Source: Siphonodentalium dalli
Lineage: Eukaryota; Mollusca; Scaphopoda; Gadilida; Siphonodentaliidae
Assembly: GCA_032622095.1 (NCBI GenBank)
Contig: CP136068.1
Coordinates: forward strand, 3,697,314-3,761,313
Direction: 5' to 3'
Length of the DNA: 64,000 nucleotides
The notes below the pieces were generated by a model. The model was not told the DNA's origin and ran no database searches. It worked only from the letters and a program-made list of their open reading frames with translations. The translations under genes and the position numbers were made by a program. Below are positions 24,155-35,979 of this stretch, one piece after another (positions within the stretch are counted from its first letter, which is position 1; each line of letters begins with the position of its first letter).

Positions 24155-24495
24155 CGAGAGCATACCTCTAGAAGTAGAGCGTAATTTATTGTTTATTGAC
24201 CTCCAAATATGAAGAGCATATATACATATCAGTTACAGACAATATGTGGTAACGAGACCATGTATCTGGACTATACACGAGCAGCTATTTACAAGGAAGT
24301 ACATTGTATACATAAATTGGAAACCTATAGAAGTAGAGCATAGGACTCACGGCGAATTCTTTGTTTTGCCTTCTAATTAACACCACAACGAAAGCCTACC
24401 TCTAGTACTAGAGCGTACGACTTTCGACGAATTTCGTGGGTTGCCTTTCCTTAATACCACATCAAGTGCCTACCTCTAGTACTAGAGCATATAAC
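24155..24495. repeat. About 74-bp repeat with CTCTAGTACTAGAG palindrome
   Basis: CCTACCTCTAGTACTAGAGC occurs near 24395 and 24469, with changed copies near 24161 and 24324. It lies just beyond the C-terminal stop of the LINE on the minus strand, so it may be the LINE's 3' untranslated tail. Confidence 0.7.
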
Positions 24496-25004
24496 ACTTT
24501 CGAATTTGGTGACGGCGTTCGTTTATTTCAGCGGTCGAATGATTGATGGCGTTTTGAGTTTAGCGTGTGTTGGGATTATTTTTTTTAGTTAGTAGTAATT
24601 TTCGGAGTTCTAGTTCTTCTATTAGTGTACCTGCCTTGTAATGTAATCTTTGTAGAATTTGAGCCGCTAAAGTATTTAACTTATCTTACAGTGGGTATAT
24701 GTCAGCAGATGAATGTAGGGCCCTGATTGGGGTACGAATATTTTCCTGTAGCGCCATTCTTAAAGCGGAGTAACAATTGCCCCATATTCCATATATTAGT
24801 CTTATATACTGTTTATAAAGTTTTATGAGGGTTACGGAATTATGTCCCCAGGATGTGCCCCTGAGCAGTCCATTCTCTGTTTTGCTGTGGTTGCAATATC
24901 GGTTATATGTTTCTTGGAATTGAGTTTATAGTCCAGAGTTATGACCAAGAGTATTGCCTCCTGTGTTTGTTCGAATTTATTTTCGTGTTATCGTGTTGTA
25001 TTTT

Positions 25005-25130
25005 TTAAAAACACTTCTTCGAATATTTCCGTTATTTCTTCAAAAACTCTTCTTCATATATCTCCGTTATTTCGTCAAAAACACTTCTTCTCATACAAAT
25101 CGCCGTTATTTAGTAAATTAACATTCTTTA
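25005..25130. repeat. 35-bp repeat, 3-4 copies
   Basis: AAAAACACTTCTTCGAATAT plus TTCCGTTATTTCTTC recurs three times with changes. It sits in the gap of the LINE where the reverse-transcriptase core should be. Confidence 0.75.
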
Positions 25131-25198
25131 TAGAGTTATTGCCCTTCATATTAACTATGAAGCCAACATGCGGATTAGCTATTCATGTCGTCATTTAG

Positions 25199-25242
25199 TG
25201 GACAATCCAAAGCTTGCGTGCCACGCGTGGTCGGATTGTCCA
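25199..25242. repeat. 44-bp palindrome in the LINE gap
   Basis: TGGACAATCC and GGATTGTCCA bracket an inner palindrome CCACGCGTGG. It lies where the LINE sequence stops, so it may be a tiny inserted element or a scar of the deletion. Confidence 0.75.
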
Positions 25243-26400
25243 TTAATTAACGAACATTTTAGGCCAATCCTTGAAGTATTGCCTGGTTATTATGCATGGT
25301 TCTATACTCGGTGTCGTTTGGATGTTTTTGCGTTAGTCTACATATTTTACGTTTGAGTCTGATTAATTCAAGTGTTTCTTGAGAAACTATCCATGTATTT
25401 TGCTTTTTGCTGTATTTTCTTTTTATGGCATGCTATGTCGATAACGACCTTAAGTGTTTCGGATATCGATTTAGCTGCGGTTTCAATGTCTTTAGGAGTT
25501 TTGATTTCAAACTTATCTATATTGGAGTTAACATGTTCTCTAAATGTATCCCAGTCTGCATTCCTATGGTTTCTTCAAGTGATAGCTTTGTTACGCCACA
25601 AGGTAATCTTAAGGTTTCTCCCATGCAGTGATAGCTTTATTTCGTTGTGGTTTTGCGTTTAATATACTTCAATCGGGTACGTATAGTGCTCACTTCCTAC
25701 ATCGAAGCCGATTTTGCACTTGTTTATTGTTTGTGCTATTGATGGTGTGGCTAGCGCATTATCAAGCATGTCCCATTTTTTTTCTTTGATGTCGTGATGG
25801 GTTGCGATGCCTTTGTTATTTAATACAACCAGATCTTGGTGTTCAACAATGTTGAATAGTGCGTCTCCGTAATTATTAGCATTGCTGCATTTGTACACTA
25901 TATGTTTAGCATTAAGCATTGGCACAGTTACCATTTCCTATCTGATTTGTATACAAAAGGCGCGGCATTGTCAAGCTATCACCAAAGGGGCCTTCATCAA
26001 AATAATATCCCCGGGGAAATTAACGCAGGTGACATGATCTGAAGATGAGATAAAAAATTGCAATGACAACAACGTCTGGAAATTATCAGCTCTGACAATA
26101 GTCAGGGAAACACTGTGGAGATTAATAACAACAACTACGAGTTTGACAATAAATTCATTCATTCAATTAACGTCCGGTCAGATTCAGATTCAGTTTATTC
26201 TGTTCTTCGATATGTGGATATTACAGAAACATTATTTATGACATAGATATTCAAATATGACATATAATAACAATACATTTCACACGAGGAATACATGCGT
26301 GCATTATTAGATATTTCGTAAGTTTCCGTTCGGGTGATGATTTCCTCTTATGGACGATAATACCGCGAGCATGCTCCGGACTAGCATAAACTGTTAAACG

Positions 26401-26902
26401 GTGACGCTTGCTGTGAGCCATCGCCTACTACCCACGTGGTGACGCTTGTTGTGAGCCCTCCCGTACTACCCACGTGATGACGCTTGCTGTGAGCCCTCCC
26501 GTACTGCCCACGTGGTGACGCTTGCGGTGAGCCCCCCCCCCCCACCGCACTACCCACGTGGTGACGCTTGCTGTGAGCCCTCGCCTACTACCCACCTGGT
26601 GACGCTTGCTGTGAGCCCTCCCGTGCTACCCACGTGGTGACGCTTGTTGTGAGCCCTCCCGTACTACCCACGTGGTGACGCTTGCTGTGAGCCATCGCAT
26701 ACTACCCACGTGGTGACGCTTGCTGTGACCCCTCGCCTACTACCCACGTGGTGACGCTTGCTGTGAGCCCTACCGTACTACCCACGTGGTGACGCTTGCT
26801 GTGAGCCCTACCGTACTACCCACGTGGTGACGCTTGTTGTGAGCCCTCTCCTACTACCCACGTGGTGACGCTTGCTGTGAGCCCTCCCGTACTACCCACG
26901 TG
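26401..26902. repeat. 38-bp tandem repeat with CACGTG, 13 copies
   Basis: The unit is GTGACGCTTGCTGTGAGCCC plus TCCCGTACTACCCACGTG. Thirteen units are read in full, and twelve keep the CACGTG palindrome (unit five has CACCTG). Unit four is lengthened by about eight bases through a C run. It is GC-rich against an AT-rich background. CACGTG is the classic E-box of bHLH factors. Whether anything binds here is unknown. Confidence 0.96.
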
Positions 26903-28984
26903 GTTGCTCTGTCGCTGATTGTTGCTTTATATACTACACATATGTACGTGTGATATGAAGCGTTTTCCAAGAGCATCAACACAGATCAAAATCGGGATTT
27001 TTCAATTGTATATATTTTTTTTCAAGTGGATTAAATGGAGTATGCAGATATTTATTGTTTATGTAGGTGAGTATTTATTTACACGAACAATTGTTATGAG
27101 TGGAATACCATCCAAATACAAACAATATATGTGTACGTATATATGGCCATGGAATGAGATACTTTTAGCCCAGAATTTCTGATTGCATCCAATGGGTCGA
27201 AGTTTTGACTGAGCTCGAACTACAAAACTATAGATCGAAATTTGCATCACCTCTTTGGATGACAATTTTCAACTGCATGGGGGTCTAACGAGTGGATAGT
27301 TTTGTTTATTGTTAATTGCAGAAATGTATAAATGGACGTTAATTAGGCCTATATGTAACAAAATTAGTGTGCAACCCATTTCAGTTTGAATTTTCCGATT
27401 GGAGCTCCAATGCGTAATATAATTTAATGTGTTCACATCCCCACATTTGGAGAACAAAAATCTGAATACCCATTACATTATTAGTGTTTTTTTAAAAATG
27501 GACAGTTCCAATTATTTATGATAATATATACTGTAAAACATTAGGGCTGATACTCACAAGCTGTCCCTGTTAAGTATACTACATGTATATAATCGTTTCT
27601 CGTGTACCACCGTGCATACAAGCACCAACAGAAAAAATATGACTTTTATTGCTGACTTTAAATTGTTGTGATATATTAAAGAACCAAAGTCTGAGGTTTT
27701 GGTTCTTTAATAGACTAAATCTGATTTTGTGACGTCACCAATTATTATCTAATACGACACTGCTGTTTTGAATTTTTGCGAGCGCTTATGTCGCACAGTA
27801 GATCGGTGGGCATAAAGCATTAATGTCATAATCTGAAATAAACGTGTGCGTCTTTCAATGGCCGGCGTTCCAAAATGAGGGGAGTTACTATTGGAATTAT
27901 GCACAGTGAAGTTCGCCGTTTACATATGATTGAGAACATAATTATAACATATTATGGACTGTCAAATATTTGCATTGTAGTGGCCTAAAATATAAATGTC
28001 GCGTGCAACAGCGTGCAATGGGAAAATATCATACCCTCTGGCTGGGTTGGGGGCAATACTGGAATCGAAATTCGTGATGCAAGCAAACGTTATTATATCG
28101 CGTTTAAATTATCCTAATATTACATAGGGCATACGTGAGTCTGATAATCCTCAGATATCCTTCTATTTTCATAAATCAACAAGAAACACATACTTATGAA
28201 CAAAGCTGAAGATACATTCAGGTTATCGCAAATTCGATCGTTGGTGAACGATACATGATGACGTTGTTCATCATATTTCGTTGAAATCGACATGATGGCA
28301 TTTTATGAAATCGACAAGCTCTTCGTATGGTACACAGCTCAATCGGATTGCGCACGCAGCGTCAATATTATAATGCGGGGTTAATTTCAGTAAAATACTC
28401 CCCCTCCAGACAACAACCAACATGCAATCATGACTTTTGAAAACTTTCAGTTTGATGTTGGTAGGGTAGTTTATAGTATGTAATCATTTGTTTAAAAGGA
28501 ACGGCTTTTAAAAGATTTGTATTTAGGTTTTAAATATGAATATAGGTGAGCTCGTAGTCTGTTTGCATTGTGAATCTCTGATTTCTCACATGCCTCGGTG
28601 TATGATATGAATGACCTAATTTATACACGAAATTTCTATAGGACACACTCTGTCGATGAAAACATGTACAAGTCTGGAGTGTAATATATCATCACACCAC
28701 GATATAAGGCCTAAGTTAATCTTATTTGATGGGAATACGCATCTATGAAGTTATTTTATAGGATTAAAAAGACACAGAATATCCTAGCTTATGCGTGTGT
28801 TTTAGCTGTGGTTCGGTAATTACGCTATCGTATATGATCATATTATACTATTACCAAATGAAATATCTTATTGGGACTACCAGTTGAATGACTTGCTCCT
28901 CACTACATTTGCTGTCGTACTAATTAATGGATTTTTGTTAAAAATAAAATAAATTTTAAAAAGTAACGCGTTATATCATTCGCA
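26903..28984. other. Unassigned AT-rich DNA
   Basis: About 2 kb with no recognised gene or repeat. Frames at 26919-27457 occur on both strands without known motifs. Confidence 0.4.
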
Positions 28985-29400
28985 CCAAGAATAGGTTGAA
29001 AATGTTCTTGTAGTTTGATTTTCAAACAATTTATTGGGGGGGGGGGAATTAATTGCATTTGGACCAATATTTGCATATTTTCCTATTTTTGGTCAAATGT
29101 TTTCACTGATGATCATCTCCAACACTTGGAAAGCTTGTGTCCTGGTCCCTCCCCATGGCCAGTCAGAAACTTCTAGTTAATTTAAGAAAACAATATTGTC
29201 ATACATTTGGTCAACATTGTCATTGGAATTATCATCAGTTGGAAATTTTCCAACCTAAGTGGGGTGTCAGGTTTGAAATTTCCAACTCTAGGAAGTCTTG
29301 ATGCTAGTCAAGATGCTAGGATTTTGCGATTTTCTTGTTCAGATTTCACATTTTTTTTACTGGACCCTCCCCGTGGCCAATACAAAACTGCTAATTAGTT
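28985..29400. mobile_element. Family B dispersed element, left part
   Basis: AATAGGTTGAAAATGTTCTTG, CATATTTTCCT, GGTCCCTCCCC and GATGCTAGGATT match the complete copy at 48625-49312 in order. Two monomers of about 200 bp follow one another here. The element's left terminus (CAGGGACGTGRC) was not found. Confidence 0.65.
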
Positions 29401-29402
29401 TA

Positions 29403-29996
29403 AAGGGGTACTGTACGCCATTTTCAATAAATTCCCGGTGATAACAACGATCTATTATCGGTACTATATAGAAATATAAGTAATTTGAGTCGAATATGTA
29501 TTCTGTAAACGCTCAGGTTAATAGGCTATCTTAAAATTTAATAATTTAAAAGTTAATAATTTAATATAAATTGATTTTATGGCTCCAGCCATAAAATGGC
29601 GTCTCTTAAAATTCGAATTTCCGTGTACAAAACGTAATCAAATTATAATTGAGGGATACTGGATTAGGAAAACAATTGCACACACGATCGTTTGAAACAT
29701 TATGCTTATACGGGGAGAAAACCCAAGCCACTCATTGACTAGTGACGGTACACTAACTTAAATGAGTATATGGGACTACTAAGCATATAATATAATGTTT
29801 ATTTGATTCATTTGGTTGAAAACTTTACAAAAATTACTCGACAACGACAATTTGTATTTTTGCATTCCGGTAAATTTGCCATCCGTAACAATACTTCGTA
29901 CTCAACAGACTTTCAAAAAATGGAAAAGTTGTTACCTTATTCCCCGACTCGGGGATTATAGAAACCAACAACAACATCTTGGGTACAGTACCCCTT
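29403..29996. mobile_element. 594-bp MITE, AAGGGGTACTGTAC ends
   Basis: It begins AAGGGGTACTGTAC, ends GTACAGTACCCCTT, and is bordered by TA on both sides (29401-29402 and 29997-29998). The family B sequence resumes beyond it, so it inserted into family B. It has no coding capacity. The TA duplication suggests Tc1/mariner-type movement. Confidence 0.85.
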
Positions 29997-30220
29997 TAAC
30001 AAAACAATATTTTACTACATTTGATCAAACTTGTGGACTGAAATTGTCACCAGTTGGAGAATTTTCCAACCTGAGGGGGAGTATGAGGATTGAAATTTCA
30101 AACACTATAGGAAAGCTTCAGTTGAGGCCAGTCTAGATGCTAGGATTTGCGATTTTCTTGTATAGTTTTCAAAATTTTCTCACACCGGGCCGAACAACCA
30201 TGGTCAGCCCGGTGTGTCCT
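29997..30220. mobile_element. Family B dispersed element, middle part
   Basis: It resumes after the MITE with CAGTTGGAGAATTTTCCAAC, GATGCTAGGATT and CTCACACCG...CGGTGTGTCC, as in the 48.6-kb copy, and is cut at CCT (30218-30220) by the 5.47-kb element. Confidence 0.65.
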
Positions 30221-33200
30221 TAGGCCAGGCAAATATGGACATAGGTGTCGCCTGGAGAGGGAATTTATGGGACCTACATTTTTGGTTAGCGTAAATACCA
30301 AACTTTCGGAATCCGTATGTTGGATATGTCAGATTGGCGGACTTTTTTCTCACCGCGTGGTTTTCTTGAGGCACCCGATGAAAAAATCGGTCATTTTTTA
30401 AATAAAGCCGTCATTATTGACAGATTATTTTCACACATTTTGAGAAGAAATATTCGTCCAATTTTGATACCTGAGAGTGGGGCGATAACCAGAGTAGGGT
30501 AATGCACGTAACCATTGAATCTCGGAATGACAATCATGACGTCATGTGACGTCGACTAATATTTTGGGTGAAGCAAATATGACGATTCACGCAAAGCGTT
30601 GTCTTTCGTTTCTTTTAAATCACAAAGTAAGATGGGTATGCCACATTGTTTTATACCGTGTGAAACTACTGCCAATTGGCTATATTTTGATATATAACTT
30701 ATCGCTGCAGGCCGCATTATTTTTTATCAGAGACAGAAAAATCAACCCTCCCCCTAAAGTTAAGATGCGCCATGCTGTGGTATAAGGCACACACAACTCA
30801 CGGTTACATGTCAATAGGCTTAATTAACACAACGGCCGTTGAAAGTCTGCTAAAGAATGTAATAATATATAAGTTTCTGTCTACAAACTCGAACATTAAA
30901 GTAGAACCAATATATAATGTACCCCCAGACCCGAAATTTTAATAAATTTTAGAATTTTTCCTAAAAAATGATTTAAAACGCATTTTTTTTAAATTTTATG
31001 GAAGGCAAAAAAGGAAAAGAATTAGTAAGGATGGACATAATTCGTGTATACGGCAATTTCATTCCGCATTGGATTAAAAAAAGTACATACTAATCCAAAA
31101 TGGCTGCCAATATGGCAGCCGCAATATAGGTGGAAATTCGGAAATATGTAAGAATGCACAATTACTTGCTTATATGGCTTAACTAACAAAGCTGTCGTTG
31201 ATGAACTGCTAAACTATAGTTTAATGTATATATCCCGATTTAAAAACTCGAACAATAAAGTGAAAACTTTACTCAATGCCCCTCCTGGCACAAAATTTTG
31301 ATAAAATTTAGCTATTTTTCTCCAAAAAATAACCTAATGCCATTTTTGTGATCTTCTCGCAAGCCATAACGCGCAGAATGTAGCGTGGTGGAGATATTTG
31401 GTGTGTACGATAATCCAATGTCGTTTTTGGATTACAAAATGGCTTAATAACGCATTTATCGCCATTGCCGCCATATAATGTCTCACACAACCCAAAGTAT
31501 TATATTCATTGTATCATGTTACTCCGCGACATCATGGTGCGCAATTCTATTTAAAATTTCTACCAGAATGGTGCCCATTATAGACGAATCTTGCATTCAT
31601 GAGCATTCGTGCTCAAGTAATCCGTGTCCCTTGAAACAGTTGGCAATTTGAGCGAGGTATTTACAGATGAACAGGATTGTTTAAAACGAAGAACCGAGTA
31701 GCAGTAACACATTGAATGCCTGATCGTTATTTATGCCAGTTACCTTTGACATAATCAATAAGCAATTACTTAAACCCGACAAGAAGGTCAATCTTTCTCA
31801 AAGGATATTATTCCAAGTGCTACCAGACATGATGGTACATATGAGGTGGATATGTCGTGGATACCATTATCGAAGTCTGGGCTAGACGAGATTGATGCGG
31901 GTTCACACCCGACTTGATTGGGCGAAAATGGGACCGATTTTAAAGCTAGATGTGAGATAAGGACCATCTCATTTCGCCATCCGATAAATACATGACCACT
32001 TCGATAAGAAATGATAATTTGTTCACACTCACTGAAGCAACCATATTTAAAGCAGTGATTTTGATTCTGAGTCAGTGCCTCCATTAATCTTTTATAAATA
32101 CAATCTACAATTGCTGTACAATAGCTTCGACCACAGAAGACGGTCGTGATAACACCGAGTGATTTTTTTCCAGACACTAAATCACCATCGCCGCTTTCAT
32201 TGACTAGTGTCCAATAACGCAAAGAAGATGAGATCCAGAAAAATATATCGCTGGTCGTACAAAATTAGTTCAGATTTTGCATATTCTGAAAAATTGTTTG
32301 ATCAGTGATAAACATAAGAATAGTCCAGAATGAGAATCCCTCCTGTGTGTCTAACTTAATTATGCAGTTTCTGTTGATCAAGATCGCCACGAAGGACCGC
32401 TTTATTTGCAATATATGAACACGATAACCTTCAGAAATATAACTGTTGTTTCCAAATTTGTGGAAAAGTAAACTTGTCTACGTTATGTTACATTTTAACG
32501 GCCCATATTCAGACCAGGATACCTGCTGCTGTTGCAAGCACCATTGGTGTTCGAAACGTAAACCCATGCCATTAATGTTTCAATCGGGCTTTATTCAATA
32601 TTCGTATTTACAGGCAACACCGGCGGAAAACAATATGGCGAATAATTCCTCGTCCCCATATCGTCCTGATTGAACAAAGGCATATGCACGTATACCCCAC
32701 ACGCTGTTCAGTAAATACTAAACTACGGCTATCGTGTCCAGTTACTGATTTCGCTCAGCCCATTCGGAGTTGTTATGGACGAGTTATCGTAGATCAGATT
32801 CTGGTCTGCACAGAAGTTGTTGCTATTTGTCATTTCTGAGACACAGAGACAAATTACACCAAGACTCGTGATCCCATTTTGTTTTACCCATTTGCACATC
32901 AAACACTATCACAATATAATACCAGGATACGCACTATAGACGGTCCACTCACGTCGCGCATAGTGGGGTAACAAAAGATACATTTGAATTTAACTGTAAC
33001 ACATCTGGCGTTAGATATGACCGGTGTGTGGAATTATAATGCTTTAATCATGAACGGCCATAATCAAGATATGGTATGTTTTCAGACATCCGACCTGCTG
33101 GCACCAGCAGGTCCCTAACCGCATTATTTTTGGACTTATCCAGATAATTATTATACGTTTCCTGGTATCAACCTTTGTATGGCATGTATACAAATAATTG

Positions 33201-35688
33201 CAATTGTCGTCCTTTTAATTTTGTTGTCATAATGAGCTAAAACTTACACTGGGATACCAAACGTTCAAAATGTATCAGTCTACATGACAAAACTCCATGC
33301 CAATTATCCGATCTATATGTTGTTTTCTGAGTGTACAGCCTTTCAGAAGTAATCATACCTACTCATCAGCATAGAAAGATATGGGTAATATGAGTGTTCA
33401 TCTAGCATGGGATAACTGTCAGTATTTGTGGTACCTATTCTTACAAGCAATTGTTCAGTCACGTCGAGGGCAAATGAGGTGACACCAGACTCCAGTACCA
33501 CACTATACCGTGTAACATACAATCGAAATGTATAGGAACATAGTTTGACAGTTGTATGTGATTTACCACATCGCTGGTATTTTCGTTGTTGGAAATGTCG
33601 CTTAGAGCTTTGACTTTGCTTTGCAACTTATCTACTGCTAGTACAGGCAAATACATCCCACCCATTAAGCAGCTGACAAACTACAAGAGGGATATCAATC
33701 AGGTTTACATCTCCTTGTGTGCGAAATATGTGTCATGGAAAATAATCCTGTAAACGTTAGAATACAAAATTCAACGATTCTATTGCGTGATGATGAAACA
33801 GAACGAACGTGTATAATGTGACGGTTTGATAATTTGCGGACTGGGCAGCAATTTCTATTGGTCAGTGAGATCAACTTATACTTACTTTTAGAACGGTATA
33901 CATGAGACCCAATGTATCAGTAGCTCCGTTCTTGTAATCACGCCTCGTTGATAGAGGGTAACCAACGATTCGTATCAACATGAGTTATTTGATGAGGTAT
34001 ATATATCCGAATTGGTTAAATCTGTTATTCGTGGTCGCATTTTGCTACAAATAGCCATAGAGAGTGCAAAGTATGCTTAAATATCGTGTTAGATGTAATA
34101 TAACCCACACAATTTCCTTATTCTTTTCGCGAAGATAGTCAGACAGCCATCTGCCTTAAACTAATCATGTTCATTGTGAAATAATTTGCACGACATGCCG
34201 CCGATTTTGAAATCTTACTTGAGCGCGAATGAATGCAAATTTTGTCGATCCTCTCACTCGTGGGTACAATCTGGTTGTCATTTCAATAGAACTGGCCACT
34301 GTTACGTGATAGTATTGCAAAAATGATATGAATATAATAGGACTATTGGTTTTATAAGACATTGCATTGCGATGGTGGTGTTAATTGCGACGTGACAGAT
34401 TTTACAATTTCCATCCATATACTGGCAACCGTTTTGGCAGCCATTTTGGGGTTAATATGTCATGTACATGTAGTAACCGACGACGGCATGAAATTATCGT
34501 ACATACAAATTATATCCACCCACGCTACAATATTGTCTTCACGCATTTCGAGAAGATGACAAAAAGAGGTTTTTGATTAGTTTCGGACTAAACTAATCAA
34601 ATATTTAATTAAAAATTGGGACCAGGATGTGATTTGTGTACCGGTTTCACTTAAATGTTCTAGTCGATGGATCGGGATATACATATTACATAAAACTGTA
34701 GCAGTTTATCAACGGCCGTTGTGTTAGTTAAGCCATTTTGGCAAGTAATCGTGCGTTCTTACAAATTTTACAATTCCCACCCATTTAACGGCCACCATAT
34801 TGGCAGCCATCTTGTGTTATTAGGCCAGTTTTTAAACCAAGACGGAACGAAATTACCGTATACACTAATTATCTCCACCCTTAATCCATTATTTTCATTT
34901 TTGCATCCCGGAAGAAGACAAAATGCATTTTTAGATTATCTTTTTGGGGAAAAAATCTAATATTTGTTAAAAAATTGAATCAGGATGTACATTATGCAAT
35001 ATTGTTACTTTAATGATCGGCTGTGTCGATCGAAACATATATATTAGACAATACCTTAGCAGTCCATCAACGGCCGTTGTGTTAATTTCGCAATTTGGCA
35101 CATAATCGTGCGTTATGTGTGCCTTACACCACAGCCTGCCGCCTCTCAGCTTTAGGGGGGAGGGTTGATTTTTCTGCCTTTGATAAAAATTAATGCGACC
35201 AAAATCGATAAGTGATATATTATAACATAGCTAATTGGCAGTAGTTTCCCATGGTATATATTAATTGGGCATAACCGTCTTACTTCTGAATTTATAAGAA
35301 ACGAAAGACAACGCTTTGCGTGAATCGTCATATTTTTCTCACCCTAAAAATTATTTTACGTACATGACGTCATAACTGTTATTCCGAGATTCAATGGTTA
35401 CATGTATTATCTTACTCTTGTTATCGCCCCATTCACAGGTATCAAAATTGGACGAATATCTCATCTCAAAAGGTGTGAAAATACTCTGTCAAATATGTCG
35501 GCTTTATTGAAAAAAATACCGATTTTATCAACAGGTGCCTCAATAAAACCAGGCGGTGCGAAAAAAGTCCGCCTATCTGACAAAGCCAACATACGGATTC
35601 CGAAAGTTAAATGTTCATGCTAACCAAAAATGTAGGTCTCATAACTTCCCTCTCCAGGCGACACCTATGTCCATATTTGCCTAGACTA
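30221..35688. mobile_element. 5.47-kb element with 1.4-kb inverted arms
   Basis: Ends are TAGGCCAGGCAAATATGG and the near-complement of it (rightmost strand reads TAGTCTAGGCAAATATGG). Arms run 30221 to about 31625 and about 34215 to 35688. They share TGTCGCCTGGAGAGGGAA, GCGATAACC, TGACGTCA and AACACAACGGCCGTTGA in mirrored order. Each arm also contains two tandem sub-units of about 360 bp marked by the CGGCCGTTG box. CCT flanks both sides, and joining the flanks restores the family B text GTGTCCTGGTC, as expected of a 3-bp target duplication. The 2.6-kb middle has no coherent transposase. The 144-residue minus-strand frame at 31788-32222 has no known motif. It is probably a non-autonomous long-TIR DNA transposon of unknown superfamily. 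Confidence 0.75.
33089..33112. repeat. 22-bp palindrome
   Basis: GACCTGCTGG and CCAGCAGGTC are separated by two bases. It lies in the middle of the 5.47-kb element, and no role is evident. Confidence 0.6.
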
Positions 35689-35979
35689 CCTGGTCTCTTG
35701 CCCGTAGCCGTGTGTATTTGTCTGGAGTTAGACCACAAGATGTTAGGATTTATGCAAATTTTCAGGTTAAAATATCTTAATGTTCTCATACATGTACCGG
35801 GAATATAGAATCATAGTTTATGAATATATAGGATATTAGGCCTGATGGGCAAGGGGGAGAGGTGCAAATGGATTTATGCAAAATGTGGTCTGATTCTGAT
35901 TCAGAGGGGAAGGGGTGCAATTGGAATTTCGTAAGGTGGACACCCGTCCCCGGACGGAGGCCATCTAGCCACGTCCCTG
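35689..35979. mobile_element. Family B dispersed element, right end
   Basis: The right terminus GCCACGTCCCTG (ends 35979), preceded by GGGGTGCAATTGGAATTTCG, matches the right end of the 48625-49312 copy. Together with the two left parts it would make one family B copy split by two later insertions. Confidence 0.55.

Larger units (their letters stand above)
24560..26162 (-). pseudogene. Jockey/I-like LINE, broken and internally deleted
   Basis: The minus strand carries remains of a non-LTR retrotransposon ORF2. The endonuclease (EEP) domain is recognised at 25.66-25.93 kb by NAKH, DLVVLNNKG, KKWDMLDNALATPSIAQT and GSEHYTYPIEVY, the last matching the usual GSDHYPI. Its N-terminal part may continue to 26162 (ISSSDHVTCVNFPGD). 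Next comes the linker with ADWDTFREHVNSNI and WIVSQETLELIRLKRK (25.3-25.55 kb). The palmar core of the reverse transcriptase, with its catalytic YxDD, is missing. The thumb-side region returns at 24.6-24.96 kb with DYKLNSKKHITDIATTA, GTSWGHNSVTLIKLYKQY and KLNTLAAQILQRLHYKAG, ending at a stop at 24560. At least four frameshifts or stops break it. It is not functional. Confidence 0.75.

Noticed and set aside
31895-31935. tRNA-like B-box (GGGTTCACACCC), possible SINE promoter
   Set aside because: No matching A-box at a proper distance, no SINE-like tail, and only an 11-base resemblance.
31788-32222. 144-residue minus-strand frame inside the 5.47-kb element
   Set aside because: It is the longest frame in the element's centre, but I recognise no transposase, helicase or polymerase motif, and no neighbouring frame extends it.
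30221-35688. Polinton/Maverick identity for the long-arm element
   Set aside because: Arms start with TAG rather than AG, the duplication seems to be 3 bp rather than 6, the length is far too short, and no polymerase, integrase or ATPase motif is present.
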